A DNA stretch of 15,631 bases, from the NCBI GenBank assembly GCA_046757965.1, contig JBHHZI010000074.1:1-15631 (forward strand). The letters are read 5' to 3'. The translations under genes were made by a program, and so were the position numbers. This DNA is from JBHHZI01 sp046757965. GTDB taxonomy: Bacteria; Acidobacteriota; Polarisedimenticolia; SMYD01. The notes below the pieces were generated by a model. That model saw only the letters and a list, made by a program, of their open reading frames with translations, was not told the DNA's origin and did not search any database. Shown here piece after piece: positions 1 to 5,871 of this stretch. Each line of letters opens with the position of its first letter. Within the stretch, counting starts at the first letter, position 1.

Positions 1-773
1 ACTTCATCGCCGCGGCCCGCCACGGGCTATCCGGCCAGTTCGAGTGGATCGGCGGTCGCACGGTTCCCGCGCAGGAACTGCTCCTCGACGATCTGCTGCC
101 CCGGGCCCGCGCGGGACTGACCGGTGCCGGTCTCGATACGACGGATATCTCCAACTACCTGGACCTCATCGAGGACCGGGTGAAGAGCGGCCGCACCGGC
201 TCGCGGTGGCTGGTCCAGTCGCTGGCGAACATGAAGGGTCAGGGAACGGCCAGTGAGCGTCTCAGTGCACTGAGCCGGGCCACCATCTCGAGGCAGATGG
301 ACGGCACACCCGGCCACGCGTGGGACATGGCTCGTCTCGAGGAGGCAGGCGGCTGGAAGTGGCACTACCTGCATGTGGAGCAGTACATGACCACCGATCT
401 ATTCACGGTCCGCGAGGAGGACTCGATCGATCTGGTGGCCAACCTGATGGACTGGCAGAAGGTGCGTCATGTGCCGGTGGAGGACGCGAAGCATCATCTG
501 CGCGGCCTGGTCTCGTACAGGGATCTGCTGCGCGTTCTCGCCCGCGGCGACCACACCTCGGATGGCTCTCCTCCACCGGTGACGTCGATCATGAAGGAGA
601 ATCCGATCACGGTCACTCCCGAGACGGAGACCATCGCCGCCATCGAGCTGATGCGCGACAAGAGCATCGGCTGTCTGCCGGTGGTGAAGGACGGGCGCCT
701 GGTCGGCGTGGTGACCGAGAGAGACTTCATGGTCATCACCCGGGAACTGCTCTGCCAGCGGCTGCAGGAGTGA
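1..773 (+). CDS. GCS2-type glutamate-cysteine-ligase-like protein fused to a CBS pair (5' end missing)
   Basis: The gene enters from the left edge already in frame (first full codon at base 3) and ends with TGA at 771-773. The first ~110 visible residues match my recall of the C-terminal end of GCS2-family (COG2170-like) ATP-dependent carboxylate-amine ligases, with a tract like 'GRTGSRWLVQSLA' and a preceding helix 'ISNYLDLIEDRV'. The catalytic N-terminal part lies outside the window, so its active site cannot be judged. From about base 384 there are two CBS motifs. The first runs from 'YMTTDLFTV' to 'LRGLVSYRDLL'. The second runs from 'IMKENPITV' to 'LVGVVTERDF'. CBS pairs usually bind adenine nucleotides, so this half probably senses energy state or gates the ligase; that role is inferred. 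A cytosolic location is likely, since no signal or membrane segment is visible. The hydrolase gene follows on the same strand. The CBS call is firm; the GCS2 call is good but rests on the tail only. Confidence 0.78.
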   Translation, partial: FIAAARHGLSGQFEWIGGRTVPAQELLLDDLLPRARAGLTGAGLDTTDISNYLDLIEDRVKSGRTGSRWLVQSLANMKGQGTASERLSALSRATISRQMDGTPGHAWDMARLEEAGGWKWHYLHVEQYMTTDLFTVREEDSIDLVANLMDWQKVRHVPVEDAKHHLRGLVSYRDLLRVLARGDHTSDGSPPPVTSIMKENPITVTPETETIAAIELMRDKSIGCLPVVKDGRLVGVVTERDFMVITRELLCQRLQE

Positions 774-898
774 GCGGCACAGGGCCTCTCGGGGGCGGGC
801 GATCCGGCCCACACACGACCCTCACGCCGCACCATCGACAGCCGCCGGCGGCAACGCACTCCACCCCGGCGCGCGCCGCGCCGCTCACCGGCCCGGCC

Positions 899-2098
899 GT
901 GTCCCGGTCCTCATTCGACAGGCTGATCGGCGCGCACGGCGACGATGCCGCCGGGCCGTTGCTGATCTGCGTGGCCGCCATTCACGGCAACGAGCGGGCC
1001 GGCATCATCGCCGCCCGCCGCGTGCTGGAGGCTTTGTCCGCTCGCCGGCCGCCGTTTCGCGGGCGCTTCGTCGCGTTCCTGGGAAACCGGACAGCCGCGG
1101 AGAAGGGCCGCCGGTTTCAGGATTTCGATCTCAACCGGGCCTGGCTCCCGGACCGGATCGCCTCCCTCCTGGCCCGCGACCCTGACGCGGACCGGTTCGT
1201 GGAGGACGCCGAGCAGCGCGCGCTGCTCGCCCACCTGGCCGACGAGATGAATCATCGTGAGTCCCCGGCGTTCTTCGTCGATCTTCACACCAGTTCCGCC
1301 GACGGGGCACCGTTCGTGACGGTCGGTGACACGCTGCGCAACCGCCTCTTCGCCCGGCGTCTGGGTCTGCCGATGGTGCTGGGCCTGGAGGAACAGATCG
1401 ACGGGGCGCTCCTCGAGTATCTCAACAATCACGGTCACGTGACGGCCGGCGTCGAAGGCGGCCGTCATGACGATCCTCGCTCGGTGGACCATCACGAGGC
1501 GGTGCTGTGGCTCGCCCTGCTCGCCGCCGGCCACCTCTCGCCATCCGACGTCCCCCAGGCGACCGCCTGCGAACGGGTCCTCGCGGCGGCCACTCCGGGG
1601 ATTCCACGCCTCGTCGAGGTCCGGCATCGCCATTCCGTCGGTCCCGGCGACCACTTCGTCATGCAGCCCGGTTACCGGAATTTCGACGCGGTGCCGGCCG
1701 GTCGCGTGCTCGCCGTCGACGTCAGGGGGGAAATCCGCGCGCGGGAAGCCTGCCGCCTTCTCCTGCCGCTCTATCAGAACCAGGGCGATGACGGATTCTT
1801 CACCGTCCGGCAGATCCGACCGATCTGGTTGCGGCTCTCCTGGCTGCTGAGGAGGATCGGCGTGCCGGCCTGGGTCGAGTCCACGCCCGGCGTCCGGTCC
1901 GATCCGGAGGAACCCCGCACGCTGCGCGTGAACACACGCATCGCCCGCCTCGTCCCGCTCCAGGTGTTTCACCTGCTGGGCTATCGCAAGCGCCGGTGGG
2001 ACGACCATGTTCTGCGGGTCAGCCGGCGGGATCACGATGTGCTTCCCGGCCGGCCGGTGAACGTGCGTGATCTTCCCAAATCACGAGCCGGCCGCTAG
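899..2098 (+). CDS. M14-family zinc hydrolase (succinylglutamate desuccinylase/aspartoacylase-like)
   Basis: This 399-residue protein carries the family's metal and substrate motifs. 'AIHGNE' gives zinc ligands H29 and E32, 'DLNR' (77-80) is the carboxylate-binding Asn-Arg pair, 'VDLHT' gives the third zinc ligand H130, and 'VEGG' gives the general-base Glu E186. Such enzymes hydrolyse the amide bond of N-acyl amino acids. About 190 residues follow the catalytic core, including a beta-rich part with 'QGDDGFF' typical of this subgroup. No signal peptide is visible, so it is probably cytosolic. I chose GTG 899 because it puts the conserved 'RLIG' strand about nine residues from the N terminus, as I recall for the family. 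It has no clear ribosome site. An in-frame GTG at 770 would overlap the previous stop as GTGA, but the added 43 residues are low-complexity Pro/Ala/Arg/Thr. The position beside a GCS2-type ligase suggests the two make and break the same class of gamma- or alpha-amides; this is inference. Confidence 0.85.
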   Translation: MSRSSFDRLIGAHGDDAAGPLLICVAAIHGNERAGIIAARRVLEALSARRPPFRGRFVAFLGNRTAAEKGRRFQDFDLNRAWLPDRIASLLARDPDADRFVEDAEQRALLAHLADEMNHRESPAFFVDLHTSSADGAPFVTVGDTLRNRLFARRLGLPMVLGLEEQIDGALLEYLNNHGHVTAGVEGGRHDDPRSVDHHEAVLWLALLAAGHLSPSDVPQATACERVLAAATPGIPRLVEVRHRHSVGPGDHFVMQPGYRNFDAVPAGRVLAVDVRGEIRAREACRLLLPLYQNQGDDGFFTVRQIRPIWLRLSWLLRRIGVPAWVESTPGVRSDPEEPRTLRVNTRIARLVPLQVFHLLGYRKRRWDDHVLRVSRRDHDVLPGRPVNVRDLPKSRAGR

Positions 2099-2101
2099 AC
2101 T
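2073..2101 (+). promoter_or_regulatory. Weak sigma70-like promoter candidate for the zinc-ribbon/LemA/M48 operon
   Basis: TTCCCA (2073-2078), a 17-base gap and TAGACT (2096-2101, overlapping the TAG stop of the hydrolase gene) lie ahead of the operon. A start near 2108 would leave a leader of about 78 bases. The -35 match is poor, so this is only a candidate; read-through from the hydrolase gene is equally possible. Confidence 0.25.
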
Positions 2102-2185
2102 CCTCGCCCGCCCGGGGCAGGCGGCGACACGGCGCGGGGCAACCGTGCAGGGCTCGGCCGGCGCTGGACGATCGGGAGGAGAAGG

Positions 2186-2584
2186 ATGTGTCCCGAATGC
2201 GGCGAGCCGATGGTGGGGTACGAACTCGAAGGCGTCGAGATCGATCAGTGCCTGACGTGCCGGGGAACGTGGCTGGACGCCGGCGAGCTGGAACAGATCA
2301 GCGAGCGTGCCGGTGTGGAGTCAGCGGACCTTTCCCGGGCGCTCGCCGGCCGGCAACGCGGTCGCCGTACCCGGCGCCGGTGCCCCCGCTGCCCGCGTCA
2401 CCTGCGCGAGATCGACATCGGCCAGACCGAGACCGTTTCCGTCGACCGCTGTCCCTGGGCGCATGGCCTCTGGTTCGATCGAGGAGAGGTCCAGGCCGCT
2501 GTCCGCTCCTTCGCCGGTGGGCAGGCCGGTGAGGTTGCCCACTTCTTTGCAGACCTGTTTGCGAGTGAGAACGAGACCGCCTGA
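2186..2584 (+). CDS. Double zf-TFIIB zinc-ribbon protein
   Basis: This 132-residue protein has two TFIIB-type zinc knuckles. The first uses C2, C5, C22 and C25 followed by 'GTWLDAGELE'. The second uses C66, C69, C89 and H93 followed by 'GLWFDRGEV'. The 'G-x-W-(L/F)-D-x-G-E-(L/V)' tail after each zinc site is the signature of the zf-TFIIB family. Between them lies an Arg-rich stretch (residues 56-65). There is no signal or membrane segment, so it is cytosolic. The ATG follows a strong ribosome site (GGGAGGAG, 2174-2181) at good spacing, so the start is secure. It is the first gene of a tight operon, 13 bases before LemA, and the third gene also ends in zinc ribbons. A regulatory or adaptor role for the protease module is plausible but inferred; the family has no well-established biochemical function. 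Confidence 0.88.
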   Translation: MCPECGEPMVGYELEGVEIDQCLTCRGTWLDAGELEQISERAGVESADLSRALAGRQRGRRTRRRCPRCPRHLREIDIGQTETVSVDRCPWAHGLWFDRGEVQAAVRSFAGGQAGEVAHFFADLFASENETA

Positions 2585-2597
2585 ATAGGAGGAGTCG

Positions 2598-3152
2598 ATG
2601 ACCGGTCTGATCGTCCTTCTGGCCCTGATCGCCGTGGTTGCTGCCTGGGTGATCGGGATGTACAACGGCCTGGTTCGATTGCGAAATCAGGCAAAAAACG
2701 CCTGGTCGCAGATCGACGTGCAACTGCGCCGACGCCATGACCTCATTCCGAACCTGGTGGAGACCGTGAAGGGGTACGCCGGGCACGAGAAGGAGACACT
2801 GCAGGCCGTCATCGCCGCGCGCTCGGGAGCCGTGGCCGCTCAGGGAGTCGCGGCCCAGTCCCGGGCGGAACAGAAGCTCTCCGGAGCGCTCGGCCGGTTG
2901 ATGCTGGTCGTCGAGCAGTATCCGGATCTGAAGGCCAATCAGAACTTTCTCGGTCTCCAGGAAGAGCTGAGTTCCACCGAGAACCGCATCGGGTTCGCCC
3001 GCCAGCACTTCAACGATTCCGTCATGCAGTACAACACCCGCCTGCAGAGCTTTCCGGCGAACATCATCGCCGGCACGTTCAACTTCACCGAAGAGACGTT
3101 CTTCGAGATCCAGGACACGGCCGTCCGGGAAACCCCGAAGGTCCGGTTCTGA
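2598..3152 (+). CDS. lemA: LemA family membrane-anchored protein
   Basis: The 184-residue product has an N-terminal hydrophobic helix (about residues 3-20) and then the LemA core. This starts with 'MYNGLVRLRNQAKNAWSQID' and continues 'VQLRRRHDLIPNLVETVKGY', with a later 'RIGFARQHFNDSVMQYNTRL'. These are the most conserved stretches of LemA (PF04011). Length matches the usual 180-200 residues. LemA proteins are helical bundles anchored with a short outside N terminus. Their molecular role is unsettled, but they are very often encoded beside HtpX-type M48 proteases, as here. The ATG lies behind TAGGAGGAG (2586-2594), an excellent ribosome site, 13 bases after the zinc-ribbon stop. The M48 protease gene starts 28 bases after its end, so the three are almost certainly cotranscribed. 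Confidence 0.95.
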   Translation: MTGLIVLLALIAVVAAWVIGMYNGLVRLRNQAKNAWSQIDVQLRRRHDLIPNLVETVKGYAGHEKETLQAVIAARSGAVAAQGVAAQSRAEQKLSGALGRLMLVVEQYPDLKANQNFLGLQEELSSTENRIGFARQHFNDSVMQYNTRLQSFPANIIAGTFNFTEETFFEIQDTAVRETPKVRF

Positions 3153-3180
3153 CCCGAGGCACGCGCCCGGGCCCATCTGC

Positions 3181-4635
3181 ATGTGGGAGGCGATCCAGTC
3201 CAACCGGCGTCGTTCCCGGTTTCTGATCCTCCTGATGGCCGTGCTGCTCGTCGGCCTGGGAGGACTGATCGGAACGGCCCTCGGCGGCGAGCAGGCAGCC
3301 CTGGTCGGCGTGCTCGCCTCTCTCGGGATCTGGCTGGTGCTTCTCGCCATCGCCCTGAACGGCGGCGAGCGGGTCGTGCTGGCCAGCGCCGGCGCCCGCC
3401 AGATCGCCAAGCAGGACGCACCCCGGCTGTTCAATGTCGTCGAGGAGATGACCATCGCCGCAGGGCTGGGATCGATGCCGAAGGTCTTCGTCATCGATGA
3501 TCCCCGTCCCAATGCATTCGCCGTGGGACGCTCGGCCGAGACGGCCTGCGTCGCGGTCACCGCCGGGCTGGTGCGCCGGCTGAGCCGGGATGAGCTGCAG
3601 GGCGTCGTCGCCCACGAGGTCGGCCACATCAAGAATCTCGACACCCGATTCATGACCACGGCGCTGGTCATGGTCGGGAGCATCGCCCTGCTCTCCGACC
3701 TGTTTCTTCGCCTGCTCTGGTTCGGCGGCGGACGCCGGCGCAGCTCGAAGGGCAACCCGCAGGTACAGATCATCCTCATGGGCGTCACGCTGCTGGCCGC
3801 CGTGCTGGCGCCCGTCACCGCCCAGCTCCTCTACCTGGCCTGCTCGCGGAGGCGCGAGTACCTTGCCGATGCGTCATCGGCGCGATTCACTCGCTACCCC
3901 GATGGCCTCGCCGCCGCGCTCGAGAAGATCGCCACCGGCAGCGGGGTCAGCGGACAACGTCGCGTGCCTCGCGCCATGGCCCCCCTCTACATCATCAATC
4001 CGCTCCGCGCCTCCTCGGCCGCGGGACTGTTCTCCACCCATCCTCCGACCGCCCGGCGGGTCCAGATCCTGCGAAAGATGGCCGGCACCGCCGGCTACGC
4101 CGACTACGACCGCGCCTTCCGCCAGGTGGTCGGCCGGCCCTGCCTGGGCCGGCGCACGCTGGAAGGCGAGGGCCGGGTGGCCGCCCGGGCCGCGTCGGCA
4201 GGTGACGAGCCGGCAGGCGATGCGCTGGCTCGCTCCCGGGAGGTGGCGGAACTCCTGGACCGGGCCGGGAGTTTCCTCGTGCTGGCCTGCGCCTGTGGGG
4301 TGAGGATCAAGGTGCCGCCGGAGCATGCGACGGAATCGATCCGCTGTCCGCGCTGCGGGCGCAGGCACCAGATCCCGCGTGCTGCCGTGCGGGAGGTCTC
4401 GGCTCTCGCTGCCGGAGCGCTCGCCGGGGTGGCCTCGAAGGCTCGCGGCGCGGCGGTGCCGGAGACCGCGGCCACGCCGATGGCGCCGCTGCACTACCGC
4501 CGCCACGGTGGCGGCTGGGAGACGTTCCGGTGCGCGTGCGGCAAGGTGCAGCAGATCAGCCCCTCGCTGGCCGTCCACTCGGTCCTCTGCCGGGGCTGTC
4601 ACCGGCGCATCGAGATCGATTCTCCGGCACCCTGA
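3181..4635 (+). CDS. HtpX-like M48 membrane metalloprotease with two C-terminal zinc ribbons
   Basis: The 484-residue protein begins with two membrane helices (about 14-34 and 38-59). The M48 catalytic region follows: HEVGH at 145-149 gives two zinc ligands and the catalytic Glu, and E226 in 'EYLAD' gives the third ligand. Further hydrophobic segments lie near 157-181 and 196-221. 'FSTHPP' (284-289) is also typical of the family. The family degrades misfolded membrane proteins. Beyond residue 360 the protein carries an unusual cytosolic extension with two ribbons of identical spacing: C370/C372-x16-C389/C392 and C451/C453-x16-C470/C473, separated by an Ala-rich linker. HtpX itself is about 290 residues and lacks them. 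The ATG has no clear ribosome site, but the N terminus 'MWEAIQSNRRRS' matches the usual start of this subgroup. It closes the operon with LemA and the double zf-TFIIB protein. The protease call is firm; what the ribbons bind is unknown. Confidence 0.93.
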   Translation: MWEAIQSNRRRSRFLILLMAVLLVGLGGLIGTALGGEQAALVGVLASLGIWLVLLAIALNGGERVVLASAGARQIAKQDAPRLFNVVEEMTIAAGLGSMPKVFVIDDPRPNAFAVGRSAETACVAVTAGLVRRLSRDELQGVVAHEVGHIKNLDTRFMTTALVMVGSIALLSDLFLRLLWFGGGRRRSSKGNPQVQIILMGVTLLAAVLAPVTAQLLYLACSRRREYLADASSARFTRYPDGLAAALEKIATGSGVSGQRRVPRAMAPLYIINPLRASSAAGLFSTHPPTARRVQILRKMAGTAGYADYDRAFRQVVGRPCLGRRTLEGEGRVAARAASAGDEPAGDALARSREVAELLDRAGSFLVLACACGVRIKVPPEHATESIRCPRCGRRHQIPRAAVREVSALAAGALAGVASKARGAAVPETAATPMAPLHYRRHGGGWETFRCACGKVQQISPSLAVHSVLCRGCHRRIEIDSPAP

Positions 4636-4703
4636 GGCCGGTCTCCACCAGGCGCGGAATTTCGACCTCCCCGGATGGCCTGGATCACCGTACCTTTCGA
4701 TGC

Positions 4704-5498
4704 ATGAGGGACAGTGCGGGAACAGGTTCCGGGCTAGATGCGGCCCAGATCGAGGCATTCCATTCCGTCGGGTACGTCACCGTCGACGGCGTCTTCACTC
4801 CGGCGGAGGTCGACGATCTGCGCGCGGCCTTCGACCGTCTCGAGAAGATGGCGTCAACCATGCGCGTCACTCAGATGCACCGGGGGTCGCGGTTCGTGCT
4901 GGGCCCGCCGCGCGGCCCAGGCCATGCCGGCCCGGCCGTCATCCGGCGCATCGTCTGGTGTGGCGCTGCCGAGCCAGTGCTCTCCCGCTACGGGAAGGAC
5001 CCCCGCCTGACCCGCATGGCGGCGGCCCTGCTCGACAGCCCCACGATGAGCCAGCTCATCAATCAGGCCCACTACAAGAGCCCCGGCGATGGTGTTCATT
5101 TCCCCTGGCACCAGGACAGCACTCACCGGCGGCACGGTGGAGATGAATGGAAGGACGTCAATGGCCGCGGCAGTTACGTCCAGACGCTCACCGCCATCGA
5201 CGACGTCACGCCAGACAACGGTCCGCTGCAACTGATCCCGTTCACCGGTAAGCTCGGCCACCTGGCCCTGGCGCCAGGCGGCCCCCTGCCGGATTCCGTG
5301 CGTCCCGAGACAGCCCGTCCGGCGCTGATGAAGGCCGGCAGCGTGCTCCTCTTCGGGCCCTACACCATCCATATGAGCGAGCCGAACGAGTCCAGCCATC
5401 CCCGCCGCGCGTTTCTCAACGGCTTCGCCGCCCCGGGCGCCAACCGGAGGGTCTATCCGGGAACCGGCGCCGGTCGCTGCCTGCGCGCCGGCGACTGA
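4704..5498 (+). CDS. Phytanoyl-CoA dioxygenase (PhyH) family protein
   Basis: This 264-residue protein fits the PhyH family of Fe(II)/2-oxoglutarate oxygenases. The N terminus has the typical 'GYVTVDGVFTPAEVDDLR' strand-helix. The iron-binding facial triad is visible as H136 and D138 in 'WHQDS', and H223 in 'YTIHMS'. R234 or R235 ('HPRRAFLNGF') is placed to bind 2-oxoglutarate. 'DDVTPDNGPLQLIPFT' is the standard strand before the distal histidine. Family members hydroxylate varied small molecules, so the substrate cannot be named. No signal peptide is seen; a cytosolic role is likely. ATG 4704 is the best in-frame start, giving a normal family length, though no clear Shine-Dalgarno precedes it. 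It lies 68 bases after the M48 gene on the same strand but without an evident shared function. The C-terminal codons overlap the tail of a minus-strand remnant. Confidence 0.9.
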   Translation: MRDSAGTGSGLDAAQIEAFHSVGYVTVDGVFTPAEVDDLRAAFDRLEKMASTMRVTQMHRGSRFVLGPPRGPGHAGPAVIRRIVWCGAAEPVLSRYGKDPRLTRMAAALLDSPTMSQLINQAHYKSPGDGVHFPWHQDSTHRRHGGDEWKDVNGRGSYVQTLTAIDDVTPDNGPLQLIPFTGKLGHLALAPGGPLPDSVRPETARPALMKAGSVLLFGPYTIHMSEPNESSHPRRAFLNGFAAPGANRRVYPGTGAGRCLRAGD

Positions 5499-5690
5499 CG
5501 TCGATCAGGCCGGTCGGATCGCGGCGTCAGGTCGCCGGCGAGCCAGGCCACGACGCGCAGGAGCAGGCGCGAGTTGTCCCGGGCGATCGGCGCGTTCATG
5601 CCCATCGGCACCTCCGCGGGGCCGGCGAGCGGCGCCGTGAACATCGCCGCCGGGTCGAAGATGGTCAGGCGAACCCCTCCTCTCTGACAG
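5455..5690 (-). pseudogene. C-terminal remnant of a lost minus-strand gene
   Basis: On the minus strand, bases 5674 down to about 5520 read as a convincing protein tail: 'VRLTIFDPAAMF', then 'PMGMNAP', then 'DNSRLLLRVVAWLAGDL'. Nearly every codon in this stretch ends in G or C, as in the real genes here. The pattern strand-'AAMF'-'P-MGMNAP'-'N-x(2)-LLL-x-V-x-WL-G' resembles my recall of the C-terminal end of exported hypothetical proteins with a DUF4350- or ThuA-like last strand and helix; this is recall, not a search. Upstream of 5674 the frame becomes low-complexity and no recognisable remainder is found before it would run into the next gene. Downstream the frame stays open to a TAG at 5453-5455, inside the PhyH gene. 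I read it as a decayed, 5'-truncated gene. An AGGAGGGG-5 bases-CTG arrangement on this strand leaves open a small unusual ORF. Confidence 0.45.
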
Positions 5691-5734
5691 GCGCACGAAC
5701 CCGCTGACGCCGGTGTCAGGATGCGCCGGGCGGC

Positions 5735-5763
5735 TTGCAGTCGCCGGCCCCAAGGGGCAGAAT
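5735..5763 (+). promoter_or_regulatory. Candidate sigma70-like promoter for the propeller-amidohydrolase gene
   Basis: TTGCAG (5735-5740), a 17-base spacer and CAGAAT (5758-5763) give a fair -35/-10 pair. The expected start near 5770 would leave a leader of about 100 bases. It fits the long spacer and the change of transcription unit, but the -10 is imperfect. Confidence 0.3.
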
Positions 5764-5871
5764 GAGCCGTTCCCGTCCACTGGACCCCGGATCGCCTTCC
5801 TGACAGACGGTGGGCCGCGCCTGATGCCCAGCCCCCGGAGGTCCGGGCGTGGGCCACAAGGAGGATCGCGT

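Noticed and set aside
320..898. Extending the M14 hydrolase upstream to an ATG at 320
   Set aside because: The extra residues overlap the CBS domains in another frame and are low-complexity; the family N terminus is reached at 899.
911..2035. Long minus-strand open frame opposite the M14 hydrolase
   Set aside because: It is the shadow of a gene with intact catalytic motifs, with no ribosome site or family resemblance of its own.
2298..3818. 506-codon minus-strand open frame opposite the zinc-ribbon, LemA and M48 genes
   Set aside because: It crosses three well-supported plus-strand genes and its translation is Arg/Ser/Pro-rich noise.
5713..5871. Earlier start for the propeller-amidohydrolase
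   Set aside because: The signal peptide and the AAGGAGG ribosome site both point to ATG 5872; the upstream part would bury the signal peptide.
5499..5871. A riboswitch or small RNA in the 373-base spacer
   Set aside because: I found no recognisable conserved fold; the stretch is better explained by the minus-strand coding remnant plus a promoter and leader.
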